A DNA stretch of 64,000 nt from CALKAL01 sp051846895 (GCA_051846895.1 JBPYCQ010000001.1:62001-126000), one strand, 5' to 3'; shown: positions 18,093-26,978, numbered from the stretch's first letter. Program-made: numbers and translations. Notes: generated by a model not told the origin, from the sequence alone.

Positions 18093-18539
18093 TTAGAAAA
18101 ACTGTTGGATTGTGTATCGAATTAGACCTACAACGTATGCTGAAACTACTCCAAACACAATGACTGAACCTGCTAATTTAAACATATTGGTCGAAATACC
18201 TAACACGATACCTTCACTTTTATGCTCAAGTGCTGCACTAGTGATTGAATTGGCAAATCCAGTTACCGGAACAGCCGTACCAGCACCAGCAAATTGACCA
18301 ATTTTATCGTAAACTCCAAATCCTGTTAATAAAGAAGATATTAAAATTAAAGTTGTTACGGTCGGGTTACCTGCTTGTGTTGAAGTCATGTCAAAAACAT
18401 TCATATAAAAGACGGTTAATGCTTGTCCTATTACACAAATTAAACCCCCGACTATAAACGCTTTTAAACAATTTTTTAAAATATTAGGCTTTGGTTGATA
18501 TTTTTTTATATCTTTTTTGTATTGATCTTTAGTAATCAA
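18093..18539 (-). CDS. spoVAC: Stage V sporulation protein AC
   Basis: Integral membrane protein (148 aa) reported in B. subtilis to form a mechanosensitive channel for dipicolinic acid. The short basic N-terminus (about 1-22) precedes spans carrying AFIVGGLICVIGQAL and GQFAGAGTAVPVTGFANS, the motif pair shared with SpoVAEB. The start codon is TTG at 18539, with AGGAG 8 bases upstream. It lies between spoVAB and spoVAD with short gaps. Confidence 0.95.
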   Translation of the reverse strand: MITKDQYKKDIKKYQPKPNILKNCLKAFIVGGLICVIGQALTVFYMNVFDMTSTQAGNPTVTTLILISSLLTGFGVYDKIGQFAGAGTAVPVTGFANSITSAALEHKSEGIVLGISTNMFKLAGSVIVFGVVSAYVVGLIRYTIQQFF

Positions 18540-18554
18540 CGATATATCTCCTTC

Positions 18555-18974
18555 CTAATCAACGAATATTATCCATTGAAATAATGAACCAACAATTTTA
18601 CCGAAAACAATCGCTAAAATAAGTACTTCAAGATGACGATCCAATTTAATACGTTTTGCTAATATTGGAAAAACGTTAAGTACTTCTGTCAAAGCCGCGG
18701 CTAACATACCTATAAAGATTCCATGAAGTAAGCCCCAAAACATTTCTAACCAGATTGGTAAATAGAAGAATTGATCTGTAAAAGAAATTAATATCCCAAA
18801 TATTGCACCTAAAATAACACTTGCTTCATATAATCTTACGGCTCCCTTTGATTTGGACAGCTGGACAAGTCTAGGAATTACACCCAGTACGGTTAAAAAA
18901 GCAACAAACCCTGAACCGACAGCCAAACCCCCTGCTAGTCCTACAAATATTTCTATAAGATGACTAATGGTCAT
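18555..18974 (-). CDS. spoVAB: Stage V sporulation protein AB
   Basis: Membrane protein (139 aa) with about four spans, no known enzymatic motif, length equal to B. subtilis SpoVAB. It belongs to the dipicolinic acid transport operon and its individual role is unclear. The start overlaps the end of spoVAA by 11 bases and lacks a strong binding site, pointing to translational coupling. Confidence 0.92.
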   Translation of the reverse strand: MTISHLIEIFVGLAGGLAVGSGFVAFLTVLGVIPRLVQLSKSKGAVRLYEASVILGAIFGILISFTDQFFYLPIWLEMFWGLLHGIFIGMLAAALTEVLNVFPILAKRIKLDRHLEVLILAIVFGKIVGSLFQWIIFVD

Positions 18975-19584
18975 CTTTATGATCCAACTCGTTTTCGTGA
19001 TATGAAACGTAATGTCTAATATCAGAATCGTAATTAAACATCTCGACTTCTAAAGGGCTTGGTTCCTCGTTAAATCGTTTTTTGAAAAAGTGATTGAAAA
19101 ATAATACCATTCCCAGACCAAGACCAATTGAATAAGGTATTTGAAGCCATAAGACACTTCGTTCACTATGTTCCGTAGCAATCATGTCATGAAGTTTATT
19201 TTGCACTTCTTCCATACTGACATCGTAATGGAAATTCATAATCGCCATGGCTGCTCCTACAAATAATAAGCACCAAATCAATGCGACATAGATCGGATAT
19301 ATTTTAGGTTTTGGCTGATATATATTTAAAATCGATTGCGCTGGTCCAATTGATTCCACTTCATACTCTGGATAAAGGGTTTGGATTTTTTCTATAATTG
19401 TAAATAAATCGAAGACTTTATACTTATGGTCTTTATCTGTAATAGTATGAAGATATAATGTTGATAGCTTCTTTTTAACCTCTTCATCCTTTGTACTAAT
19501 CCAAGCGATATCGCTTAATTTAATTTGTTGACCTTTTTTTACAACTTGGCTAGGCTTTAATCTCAAATAAATGACTTGTGCCAT
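18964..19584 (-). CDS. spoVAA: Stage V sporulation protein AA
   Basis: First gene of the spoVA operon, 206 aa, the same length as B. subtilis SpoVAA. A hydrophilic N-terminal half is followed by two membrane spans and the highly conserved C-terminal stretch with IPYSIGLGLGMVLFFNHFFK and NEEPSPLEVEMFNYD. Proposed to be part of the dipicolinic acid channel in the inner forespore membrane. The ATG follows AGGGTGAAAGCTG, and a sigma-G-like promoter lies upstream. Confidence 0.94.
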   Translation of the reverse strand: MAQVIYLRLKPSQVVKKGQQIKLSDIAWISTKDEEVKKKLSTLYLHTITDKDHKYKVFDLFTIIEKIQTLYPEYEVESIGPAQSILNIYQPKPKIYPIYVALIWCLLFVGAAMAIMNFHYDVSMEEVQNKLHDMIATEHSERSVLWLQIPYSIGLGLGMVLFFNHFFKKRFNEEPSPLEVEMFNYDSDIRHYVSYHENELDHKDDH

Positions 19585-19618
19585 CAGCTTTCACCCTTTT
19601 TCCCCCGACTATATTGGT

Positions 19619-19650
19619 TATTATGTGCAAAGTTAAATAAAGAATGTACA
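19619..19650 (-). promoter_or_regulatory. Candidate sigma-G promoter of the spoVA operon
   Basis: On the minus strand TGTACATT (19643-19650), 17 bases, CATAATA (19619-19625). The -10 fits the sigma-G consensus CATAMTA exactly; the -35 is a partial match. The B. subtilis spoVA operon is a sigma-G regulon member. Confidence 0.5.
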
Positions 19651-19695
19651 AAAATAGAAAAGAGCCTTACACTTTAAATACGTGTAAAGCTCTTT
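19651..19695 (-). terminator. Terminator of the spoIIA operon
   Basis: AAAGAGCCTTACAC (19659-19672) pairs with GTGTAAAGCTCTTT (19682-19695) with one mispair, followed on the minus strand by TTTTCTATTTTT. It lies directly after sigF and before the spoVA promoter. Confidence 0.8.
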
Positions 19696-19698
19696 GGA

Positions 19699-20451
19699 TT
19701 ACTTTTGTAGTATATCTCCGATTTGTTCTAATATGCTTTTTTCTAACCTTGATACTTGGACTTGGGATATATTTAACCTCTTAGCAACTTCCGACTGTGT
19801 TTGATCTTTGTAGTAGCGTAAATAAATTATAAGGCGTTCTCTTGAATCTAGTTGGCGAATAGCTTCTTTTAAGGCAATATGCTCAAACCAACTCGAATCT
19901 TTTTCAGCGATTTGATCCATTAATGTAATCGGATCTCCCTCATTTTCATATACGGTTTCATAAATGGAATGTGGACTTTGATTAGCCTCTAGAGCCATGA
20001 TAATATCCTCTTTAGGAATATTTAATTCTTCACTCAATTCCATAATTGATGGTGCTCTTCCATTTTCTTTAGTTAATTCATCCATTTTTTTACGAATTTT
20101 ATTATTTAACTCTTTTAATGAACGACTAACTTTAATAGACCCATCATCTCTGATGAATCGCTGAATTTCACCGATAATCATTGGGACAGCATATGTTGAA
20201 AACTTCACGTCATATGATAAATCAAATTTATCTATCGACTTTATTAATCCGATACAACCAATTTGAAATAAATCATCCGCTTCATAGCCTCTATTTAGAA
20301 AACGTTGTACAACAGACCAAACTAATCGAGTATTCTTCTTAACAATTTCGTCTCTTGCTGAATCATCACCAGCTTGACTCCGTTTAATTAATGCACGCAC
20401 TTCTTCTGTTGATAAGGAGTGCTCTTCTTTTAACTGATCATTTCCGCTCAT
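19699..20451 (-). CDS. sigF: Forespore sigma factor SigF
   Basis: Sigma-70-family factor (250 aa) that begins forespore-specific transcription; held inactive by SpoIIAB and released by dephosphorylated SpoIIAA. Region 2 contains GYEADDLFQIGCIGLIKSIDKFD and YAVPMIIGEIQRFIRDDGS (read as separate blocks), region 4 contains YYKDQTQSEVAKRLNISQVQ. A longer reading frame starts at GTG 20463, but the ATG at 20451 has GGTGG 8 bases upstream and is chosen. It lies 12 bases after spoIIAB. Confidence 0.97.
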   Translation of the reverse strand: MSGNDQLKEEHSLSTEEVRALIKRSQAGDDSARDEIVKKNTRLVWSVVQRFLNRGYEADDLFQIGCIGLIKSIDKFDLSYDVKFSTYAVPMIIGEIQRFIRDDGSIKVSRSLKELNNKIRKKMDELTKENGRAPSIMELSEELNIPKEDIIMALEANQSPHSIYETVYENEGDPITLMDQIAEKDSSWFEHIALKEAIRQLDSRERLIIYLRYYKDQTQSEVAKRLNISQVQVSRLEKSILEQIGDILQK

Positions 20452-20463
20452 AGGCAGCACCAC

Positions 20464-20904
20464 CTAACTAAAAGCGGTTTCACTTTGACTGAACTTCTTC
20501 CGTAAAATAACTGTCGTCCCAAAACCGTAAACGGAGTCAACCGTTATTGAATCCATAAAGTTCTCCATTATGGTAAAGCCCATACCAGAGCGTTCAAGTT
20601 CTGGTTTAGAGGTATACATCGGTTGAGTTGCTTCATCAATATTCTCAATCCCTTTCCCTTGGTCCTGAATCATTATTTCGATTTCCTTATCACGAATCGT
20701 ACACTCTAGTGTAACAATTCCTTCTTCATTTTCTTCATAACCGTGAATGATTGCATTTGTCACTGCTTCAGAGACGACAGTTTTGATTTCTGTCAATTCA
20801 TCCATTGTAGGATCTAATTGAGCAATAAAAGATGCAACAGCGACTCGGGCAAAAGATTCGTTTTCGCTTTTGGCTGCAAATTCTACTTTCATGTAATTGT
20901 TCAT
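20464..20904 (-). CDS. spoIIAB: Anti-sigma-F factor and serine kinase SpoIIAB
   Basis: GHKL-fold protein kinase (146 aa) that binds SigF and phosphorylates SpoIIAA. The N box EAVTNAIIHGYEEN, the G1 box DQGKGIEN and the G2 box GMGFTIMENF are all present. The ATG overlaps the spoIIAA stop by 4 bases (ATGA) behind GGGGGTGG, so the antagonist pair is translationally coupled, as expected for a stoichiometry-sensitive switch. Confidence 0.97.
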   Translation of the reverse strand: MNNYMKVEFAAKSENESFARVAVASFIAQLDPTMDELTEIKTVVSEAVTNAIIHGYEENEEGIVTLECTIRDKEIEIMIQDQGKGIENIDEATQPMYTSKPELERSGMGFTIMENFMDSITVDSVYGFGTTVILRKKFSQSETAFS

Positions 20905-21254
20905 GACGCCACCCCCAAGCTTTCTAAGGCGGCTCTTTCATCAGGAGCTGTTCCAACCAATTTAAATAAGCCGGATAGCTCAAATAAGCGTTTAATTGAT
21001 TGATTGTAACTACAAACAACCATTTCACCATTCAATTGTTTAACTTCTTTATATCGACCTAAAAATACGCCTAGACCAGACGAGTCCATAAACGTTAAAC
21101 CACTTAAATTAACTACGACATGCTTAATATTTCCTTGTTTTAAATGTTGCTGCCACTCTCCTTTTAGGCGTTCTGCCTCATGGTGATCTAACTCCCCTGT
21201 AAGACGTACTAGTAAGACGTCTTCTCTTTTTTCAAATTCTGAAATAAGACTCAA
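20901..21254 (-). CDS. spoIIAA: Anti-anti-sigma-F factor SpoIIAA
   Basis: STAS-domain protein (117 aa). The phosphorylatable serine is S58 in FMDSSGLGVFLGRY, the same number as in B. subtilis. When dephosphorylated by SpoIIE it displaces SpoIIAB from SigF. The start codon is TTG at 21254, 10 bases after GGAGG; the resulting N-terminus MSL matches the known protein. It is the first gene after the sigma-H-like promoter and follows dacF by 81 bases. Confidence 0.96.
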   Translation of the reverse strand: MSLISEFEKREDVLLVRLTGELDHHEAERLKGEWQQHLKQGNIKHVVVNLSGLTFMDSSGLGVFLGRYKEVKQLNGEMVVCSYNQSIKRLFELSGLFKLVGTAPDERAALESLGVAS

Positions 21255-21295
21255 TGCTACTCTTCCTCCTTCGAAAAAAATTAAGCTATTGAGTC

Positions 21296-21323
21296 ATTCG
21301 TTTTATACCTACAGTTTTCCTGC
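21296..21323 (-). promoter_or_regulatory. Candidate sigma-H promoter of spoIIAA-spoIIAB-sigF
   Basis: On the minus strand GCAGGAAAA (21315-21323), 12 bases, AACGAAT (21296-21302). This fits the sigma-H pattern RNAGGAWWW and RNNGAAT with normal spacing. In B. subtilis the spoIIA operon has a sigma-H promoter activated by Spo0A at this place. Confidence 0.7.
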
Positions 21324-21335
21324 ATGAAGACAAAA

Positions 21336-22517
21336 CTAGTTAGAATTCGACGTAAATTCACCGTGGTGGATCGATCTTATGACACGTTTCCACAATGTCC
21401 ATACAGAAGCTTCTTCAATTTCCTCTGTTATGACTAATGGATGCTCAGCAACAATTTCTCCATCTTTTTTTACTTCAATTTTTCCAACTGGCTCTTCTTT
21501 ATTTATTGGCCACTCTTTTTCTTTGTGCATGATAATATTTGTATCATAATCGTCAATTGACGCACCTTTCTCTACGAGTAGTGAAACATTATATTTTGGA
21601 CTAGCAGTTAGTTTGTGTTTTGATTTTAAAGGCGTCCACTCATATAAAGGTTCATCTTGATCATAGAGACGATGTAAATCATAATGTCCGAATGCATAAT
21701 CTAACATATTAGTAATGTCAGCATTACGATCTTTAATTGTATCTGCTCCCATAACAACAGCTATTACGCGCATATCCCCTCTTTTAGCTGTTGCTGTTAG
21801 ACAATATTTTGCTTCATTTGTAAATCCTGTTTTTAACCCGTCGACACCTTGATAAAATTTGACGAGTTTGTTTGTGTTAACTAACCAAAATTCATTGTCT
21901 GTACCTTTACGTAAATAATCTTCATAAATTTTTGTATAATCTGTTATGTTTTCGTACTTTAGTAGCTCCCGTGCCATGATGGCCATATCGTATGCTGTAC
22001 TATAATGATTTTTTGCAGAAAGACCTGTCGAATTCATGAAATGAGTATTTTCTAAACCTAATTCTTCTACTTTGTTGTTCATCATTTTAACGAATTCTTC
22101 TTCTGTAACAGCTATTCGTTCAGCTAATGCGACGGAAGCATCATTCGCTGAAGCAATCGCTACACTTTTTATTAAATCTTCAACCGTCATTTCTTCAAAA
22201 GGTTCCAAGTATACTTGGCTTCCTCCCATAGATGCGGCATGTTCACTTACTCGTATTTTTTCATCTAGGGTAATTGTTCCCTTTTCCAACGCCTCCATCA
22301 CAAGTAAAAGAGTCATAATTTTAGTCATACTTGCTGGGGGTAGACGTTTATGATTTTCTTGGTTATAAAGGATTTCCCCCGTATCATACTCCATTAAAAT
22401 GGCCGATTTTGCAGAATCCGTTAATTTTTTTTGTTCTTCATTCGATTCTGCAAAAATGACGATGTTGGATAGTAACATGCTCATAATAATGAAAGTAGTT
22501 AATAGTTTATATTTCAA
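21336..22517 (-). CDS. dacF: D-alanyl-D-alanine carboxypeptidase DacF
   Basis: Forespore-expressed low-molecular-weight penicillin-binding protein (393 aa) that trims cortex and germ-wall peptidoglycan. A signal peptide (about 1-23) precedes the catalytic domain with SMTKIM (acyl-Ser), SANDAS and LKTGFT. Unlike the DacB copy in this window it keeps the C-terminal beta-rich domain (about 290-370) and ends in a possible amphipathic helix. The longest frame starts far upstream; the TTG at 22517 lies 9 bases after GGAGG and restores the usual length and signal peptide, so it is chosen. A sigma-F-like promoter precedes it. Confidence 0.94.
   Translation of the reverse strand: MKYKLLTTFIIMSMLLSNIVIFAESNEEQKKLTDSAKSAILMEYDTGEILYNQENHKRLPPASMTKIMTLLLVMEALEKGTITLDEKIRVSEHAASMGGSQVYLEPFEEMTVEDLIKSVAIASANDASVALAERIAVTEEEFVKMMNNKVEELGLENTHFMNSTGLSAKNHYSTAYDMAIMARELLKYENITDYTKIYEDYLRKGTDNEFWLVNTNKLVKFYQGVDGLKTGFTNEAKYCLTATAKRGDMRVIAVVMGADTIKDRNADITNMLDYAFGHYDLHRLYDQDEPLYEWTPLKSKHKLTASPKYNVSLLVEKGASIDDYDTNIIMHKEKEWPINKEEPVGKIEVKKDGEIVAEHPLVITEEIEEASVWTLWKRVIRSIHHGEFTSNSN
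21346..21352 (-). promoter_or_regulatory. Possible 0A box upstream of the spoIIA promoter
   Basis: CGTCGAA on the minus strand differs from the Spo0A box TGTCGAA at one base. It lies 23 bases upstream of the candidate sigma-H -35, inside the end of dacF. A 7-mer match alone is weak evidence. Confidence 0.35.
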
Positions 22518-22543
22518 TTTACAATCCCTCCATTCATGCTTCA

Positions 22544-22575
22544 TATTTTTTCCATCATTCGCTCTTTTTATTACA
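22544..22575 (-). promoter_or_regulatory. Candidate sigma-F promoter of dacF
   Basis: On the minus strand TGTAAT (22570-22575), 16 bases, GGAAAAAATA (22544-22553). The -10 matches the sigma-F consensus GGNRANAMTW at every position; the -35 is partial. dacF is a sigma-F gene in B. subtilis. Confidence 0.55.
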
Positions 22576-22587
22576 TAAAAAACAAAA

Positions 22588-22620
22588 AACTTGAATTCCA
22601 CTTTTTGTGAAATTCAAGTT
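22588..22620 (-). terminator. Terminator of the xerD-deoB-punA-pdp transcript
   Basis: AACTTGAATTCCAC (22588-22601) pairs with GTGAAATTCAAGTT (22607-22620) apart from one mispair. On the minus strand it is followed by TTTTTTGTTTTTT. It ends transcription just after pdp. Confidence 0.85.
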
Positions 22621-22625
22621 TAAGA

Positions 22626-23930
22626 TTATTTTTCGATTATTTTCTTTATTAATTGGGGTGCTTCAATTTCAAAATGATTAATTTTAATATTATTATAAAG
22701 ACGTTCCTTAATCATTTCAATATCGTTCGATTGACTATGAATCGTTAATAAAGGTTCATTTTCTTCAACATAATCTCCGACCTTTTTATTTAAGACAATT
22801 CCTACAGATAAATCAATTATTGAATCGGTCGTCTGGCGTCCTGCTCCTAATAGCATGGCAGCGTGCCCAATTTCGTCTGCAATTATTTCATGTATGTAGC
22901 CGGACTGTTTCGACTTCAAATCTATTTGATATTTTGCTTTTGGTAATTGCTCTGGATCATCAACGATAGATACATCCCCGCCTTGAGCAGCTAGAAATTG
23001 TTTGAATTTCTTTAATGCTTTACCATTCTTAATATTTTCCACTAACATTTGTCTAGCTTCCTCTAATGTATTTGCTTTTTTACTAAGAACGACCATTTGG
23101 CTCCCCAACGTTAATGATAGTTCTGTCAAATCTTCTGGTCCATTTCCACTTAACGTATCAATAGCTTCTTTAACTTCTAGTGCATTACCAATTGCTCTTC
23201 CTAATGGTTGGCTCATATCACTAATGACAGCCATTGTATTCCGACCGACATTGTGCCCTATAGATACCATCGCTTCTGCAAGTTCAATTGCATCACTTTC
23301 AGACTTCATAAAAGCACCTGCACCTGTTTTTACATCTAAAACAATTGCATCTGAACCTGCTGCTATTTTTTTACTCATGATTGAGCTTGCGATCAGTGGT
23401 ATTGAGTTAACCGTTGCCGTTACATCTCTTAAGCTATAAAGCTTCTTATCTGCTGGTGTTAAGTTCCCAGATTGACCAATGATAGCAATTTTATTTTCAT
23501 TAACTAATCGTACAAATTCGTCATTGCTAATTTCAACATGAAATCCGTCAACCGCTTCTAGTTTATCAATCGTACCACCCGTATGGCCAAGCCCTCTACC
23601 GCTCATTTTAGCAACAGGAGCCCCTGTTGAAGCGACAAGTGGTGCTAAGACAAGTGTCGTCGTATCACCTACGCCACCTGTCGAATGCTTATCTACCTTT
23701 ATTCCTTCAATAGCTGATAAATCGATGACATCACCTGAATTAACTATAGCCATTGTTAAAGTTGCTCGTTCACGCGCTGTCATATCTTTAAAATAAATAG
23801 CCATAGCTAAGGCACTCATTTGATAATCAGGTATTTCTCCTTTTGTATAACTGTTAATAAAATAAATAATTTCTTCATCTGATAATTCATAGCCGTCCCT
23901 TTTCTTCTCAATTATATCGTACATACGCAT
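22626..23930 (-). CDS. pdp: Pyrimidine-nucleoside phosphorylase
   Basis: Enzyme of 434 aa that phosphorolyses uridine, thymidine and deoxyuridine to base and (deoxy)ribose-1-phosphate. It shows the family signature KHSTGGVGDTTTLVLAPLVA and SGRGLGHTGGTIDKLEA, and the C-terminal PYNP domain. The ATG at 23930 gives an N-terminus (MRMYDII) like B. subtilis Pdp; GGGAG lies 12 bases upstream. It follows punA by 18 bases and deoB, so ribose-1-phosphate produced here feeds phosphopentomutase. In B. subtilis pdp is in a different operon with dra and nupC, so the location is a rearrangement. Confidence 0.95.
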   Translation of the reverse strand: MRMYDIIEKKRDGYELSDEEIIYFINSYTKGEIPDYQMSALAMAIYFKDMTARERATLTMAIVNSGDVIDLSAIEGIKVDKHSTGGVGDTTTLVLAPLVASTGAPVAKMSGRGLGHTGGTIDKLEAVDGFHVEISNDEFVRLVNENKIAIIGQSGNLTPADKKLYSLRDVTATVNSIPLIASSIMSKKIAAGSDAIVLDVKTGAGAFMKSESDAIELAEAMVSIGHNVGRNTMAVISDMSQPLGRAIGNALEVKEAIDTLSGNGPEDLTELSLTLGSQMVVLSKKANTLEEARQMLVENIKNGKALKKFKQFLAAQGGDVSIVDDPEQLPKAKYQIDLKSKQSGYIHEIIADEIGHAAMLLGAGRQTTDSIIDLSVGIVLNKKVGDYVEENEPLLTIHSQSNDIEMIKERLYNNIKINHFEIEAPQLIKKIIEK

Positions 23931-23948
23931 ATTGTTTTTCAACTCCCA

Positions 23949-24767
23949 TTAAAGTGCTTGAACGATTTGTTTTACAAGTCTAATGAAATCCGCTCGTACT
24001 TTCTCCGTTGTTTCAATCACTTCTTTATGTGATAACGGTTGGTCTAATATTCCAGCAGCCATATTCGATATACAAGAAATGCCTAACACTTTCATATTCG
24101 CATGGTTAGCAACTATGACTTCTGGGACAGTTGACATCCCTACTGCGTCTCCACCAATTGCACGTAACATCTTAATTTCACTTGGTGTTTCATATGTCGG
24201 TCCAGAATTTCCAACATATACTCCTTCTTGGACATGAATATCTAATTCATCAGCACATTTTTTAGCTAGTTGAATTAAGCTAGGCTCATAAGCTTGAGAC
24301 ATATCTGGAAAACGAGGACCAAATTCATCAATATTAGGTCCGATCAGTGGATTGGTACCAATCATGTTAATATGGTCATTAATAATCATTAAATCACCAG
24401 GGCTAAAAGATTGATTAATGCCACCAGCTGCATTTGTCACAATTAATTGTTCAACACCTAACGCTTTCATAACTCTTATTGGAAAAGTAACCTGTTGCAT
24501 TGAATAACCTTCATAAAAGTGGAATCTTCCTTGCATAGCAATGACTTCTTTACCTTGTAAATCTCCTACAACAAGCTGTCCTTTGTGGCCTTGAACAGTT
24601 GATTGAGGGAAATGTGGTATTTTTGTGTATGAAATGGTTGTTGCATCAGTTATTTCATCAGCCAATACTCCTAATCCTGAACCTAAAATTAGCCCTATCT
24701 TAGGTTTATGATGGATTGCTTCTTGAATAAATTGACTAGATTCATTCACTTGTTCTAATGTCGTCAT
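23949..24767 (-). CDS. punA: Purine-nucleoside phosphorylase (trimeric type)
   Basis: Phosphorylase for guanosine, inosine and deoxy forms (272 aa), giving free purine and (deoxy)ribose-1-phosphate. Motifs: GLILGSGLGVLAD, QGRFHFYEGYSM, VTNAAGGINQSF, PLIGPN, and the purine-site region DAVGMSTVPEVIVANH. AGGAG lies 8 bases before the ATG at 24767; a GTG one codon earlier is also possible. It sits 14 bases after deoB and before pdp in a salvage operon. Confidence 0.95.
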   Translation of the reverse strand: MTTLEQVNESSQFIQEAIHHKPKIGLILGSGLGVLADEITDATTISYTKIPHFPQSTVQGHKGQLVVGDLQGKEVIAMQGRFHFYEGYSMQQVTFPIRVMKALGVEQLIVTNAAGGINQSFSPGDLMIINDHINMIGTNPLIGPNIDEFGPRFPDMSQAYEPSLIQLAKKCADELDIHVQEGVYVGNSGPTYETPSEIKMLRAIGGDAVGMSTVPEVIVANHANMKVLGISCISNMAAGILDQPLSHKEVIETTEKVRADFIRLVKQIVQAL

Positions 24768-24780
24768 CACTTAATCTCCT

Positions 24781-25959
24781 TTATTTAATGTGTTTTAAGA
24801 AACTTACACCATAATCTGGTAATTTAATGTTGAAGTTTTCTGCGATAGTTGCACCAACATCAGCAAATGTTTCTCTAAGAGGTAATTTTATTCCTTCCTC
24901 TATTCCTTTATGAAACACAAGTAAAGGCACATATTCTCTCGTATGATCTGTTCCGTGGTGTACAGGATCATTACCATGATCGGCTGTAATAATTAATAAA
25001 TCATCATCTTTTAATTTATCTAGCACTTCGATTAGGCGTCGATCAAATTCTTCTAAAGCTTCACCATAACCTTTGGGATCACGTCGATGACCGTATTTAG
25101 CATCAAAATCGACTAAATTTAAGAAATTTAACCCATGGAAATTTTCATCCATAGATTTAACTAATTTGTCCATACCATCTGAGTTATCATTCGTTCGAAT
25201 AGATTTAGTGACTCCTTCTCCATCAAAAATATCAGATATTTTACCTAATGCTAAGACATCATAACCAGCATCCTTGAGCTCATTCATCACTGTACGACCA
25301 AAAGGTTTTAGGGCGTAATCGTGGCGATTTGAAGTTCTTTCAAATGCCCCTGGTTCGCCAATGAATGGACGAGCAATAATTCGACCAATCATATACGGGT
25401 CTTCTAATGTAATTTCTCTAGCAAATTCACAAATATTATAAAGCTCATCTAGTGGTACAACCTCTTCGTGTGCAGCAATTTGTAATACTGAATCAGCTGA
25501 TGTATAAACGATTAAAGCACCCGTTTCCATATGCTCTTGACCTAAATCTTCAATGATTTGTGTTCCTGATGCAGGTTTGTTCCCAATCACCTTACGACCT
25601 GTATGTGATTCAATTCGATTAATAAGCTCATCTGGAAAACCGTTAGGGAAAGTTCTAAAAGGTTGATCAATTCTTAGCCCCATCATTTCCCAATGTCCTG
25701 TCATTGTATCTTTACCACTGGATGCTTCCTGCATTTTTGTATAATGTGCAAGTGGATGATCCACCTTATCTATTCCTTTTATTTCTCTAATATTACTTAA
25801 TCCAAGCTTCGCCATATTCGGCATATTTAGACCATTCATATGCTCTGCAATATGCCCCAGTGTATCTGCCCCTTCATCATTAAAATCTTTAGCATCTGGT
25901 GCCTCCCCGATACCAACAGAATCCATAACAATTAAAAACACTCGTTTAAAATGACTCAT
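24781..25959 (-). CDS. deoB: Phosphopentomutase
   Basis: Alkaline-phosphatase-superfamily enzyme (392 aa; drm in B. subtilis) interconverting (deoxy)ribose-1-phosphate and -5-phosphate. Metal-binding motifs are VMDSVGIGEAPDA at the N-terminus and DLLIITADHGNDPVHHGTDH near the C-terminus. The ATG at 25959 follows GGAGG by 8 bases. It connects the two nucleoside phosphorylases downstream with the pentose phosphate pathway and lies 44 bases after xerD. Confidence 0.96.
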   Translation of the reverse strand: MSHFKRVFLIVMDSVGIGEAPDAKDFNDEGADTLGHIAEHMNGLNMPNMAKLGLSNIREIKGIDKVDHPLAHYTKMQEASSGKDTMTGHWEMMGLRIDQPFRTFPNGFPDELINRIESHTGRKVIGNKPASGTQIIEDLGQEHMETGALIVYTSADSVLQIAAHEEVVPLDELYNICEFAREITLEDPYMIGRIIARPFIGEPGAFERTSNRHDYALKPFGRTVMNELKDAGYDVLALGKISDIFDGEGVTKSIRTNDNSDGMDKLVKSMDENFHGLNFLNLVDFDAKYGHRRDPKGYGEALEEFDRRLIEVLDKLKDDDLLIITADHGNDPVHHGTDHTREYVPLLVFHKGIEEGIKLPLRETFADVGATIAENFNIKLPDYGVSFLKHIK

Positions 25960-26003
25960 TTTTAAACCTCCAATTACATTTTTGCGACCTTTAATATAAC
26001 ATA

Positions 26004-26891
26004 TCATGCCCTAGGATGATAATTTTGATAGATATCTTTCATCCTCGTTTTAGAAATATGAGTATATATTTGTGTTGTCGAAATATCAGCATGTCCGAGC
26101 ATTTCTTGCACAGCCCTAAGATCCGCTCCATTTTCTAATAAATGAGTTGCGAATGAATGCCTTAACGTATGTGGTGTAAGCTCTTTTTTAATATTTTTTT
26201 CTATCGCAATTTTTCTTAATAATTTCCAAAACCCTTGTCTCGTCATCGGTCTTCCACGGTGGTTAACGAATAGTGCATCTGTTTCATAAAATTTTTGAAA
26301 AGTTGGTCTTGCAAATTCAACATAGCTTTCAATTGACCTTTGAGCATGCTTCCCAAGTGGTACAATACGTTCTTTACCACCTTTACCAACGACTCTAACA
26401 AATCCCATTAATAAATGAAGATCATTCATTTTTAATGATAACAATTCAGAAATTCTTAATCCTGTAGCATATAACGTTTCTAGCATCGCTTTGTTTCGCA
26501 CTGTTAAAGGGTCGTTACCTTGTAAATCAAGTAATTTCTCAACCTCTGTGCTAGATAATACTTTAGGTAACTTTCGATCTTTCTTCGGCGTTTGTATATG
26601 TAAGGTTGCATCATGTTGTACGCCATTTTCACGCATTAAGAAATGGTGAAATGATCGGATTGTTGAAATCATACGCGCGATACTTGATGAAGATTTTCCG
26701 TTTTCAGACATATGTTGTAAAAAAGAACGAACATGATTCCGTTCAATTAGATGATAGTCTTCAATTTGATAGGTTGTTTTTAGAAAAGCTGTATATTGAT
26801 TTAAATCTCGTTTATATGCCATTACAGTATTGTCAGCCAAGCCTTTTTCAATTTTTAAAAAGTGAAAAAAATCATTCACCGCATCTTGCAT
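26004..26891 (-). CDS. xerD: Site-specific tyrosine recombinase XerD
   Basis: Chromosome dimer resolvase subunit (295 aa; ripX in B. subtilis), acting with XerC/CodV at dif. The N-terminal SAM-like domain (about 1-85) is followed by the catalytic domain with Arg in ATGLRISELL, Lys in GKGGKERIVPL, HTLRHSFATHLL, His in GHADISTTQ and the nucleophile Tyr in IYTHI. It sits between fur and the nucleoside salvage genes as in B. subtilis, which identifies it as XerD rather than XerC. Confidence 0.94.
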   Translation of the reverse strand: MQDAVNDFFHFLKIEKGLADNTVMAYKRDLNQYTAFLKTTYQIEDYHLIERNHVRSFLQHMSENGKSSSSIARMISTIRSFHHFLMRENGVQHDATLHIQTPKKDRKLPKVLSSTEVEKLLDLQGNDPLTVRNKAMLETLYATGLRISELLSLKMNDLHLLMGFVRVVGKGGKERIVPLGKHAQRSIESYVEFARPTFQKFYETDALFVNHRGRPMTRQGFWKLLRKIAIEKNIKKELTPHTLRHSFATHLLENGADLRAVQEMLGHADISTTQIYTHISKTRMKDIYQNYHPRA

Positions 26892-26930
26892 GCCCTCATC
26901 CCCTTTACTTACTAGTATAAAATGAAAAAT

Positions 26931-26958
26931 GACCTTTTTCCAAATAAAGAAAAAGGCC
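26931..26958 (-). terminator. Terminator of fur
   Basis: CCTTTTTC (26933-26940) pairs with GAAAAAGG (26949-26956). On the minus strand the stem is followed by TCATTTTTCATTTTAT. It lies between fur and xerD. Confidence 0.65.
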
Positions 26959-26978
26959 TAAAATAATTTATGTAAATA

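Noticed and set aside
23002..23439. Open frame of 145 codons on the plus strand opposite pdp
   Set aside because: Antisense shadow of a conserved enzyme gene; no recognisable protein features.
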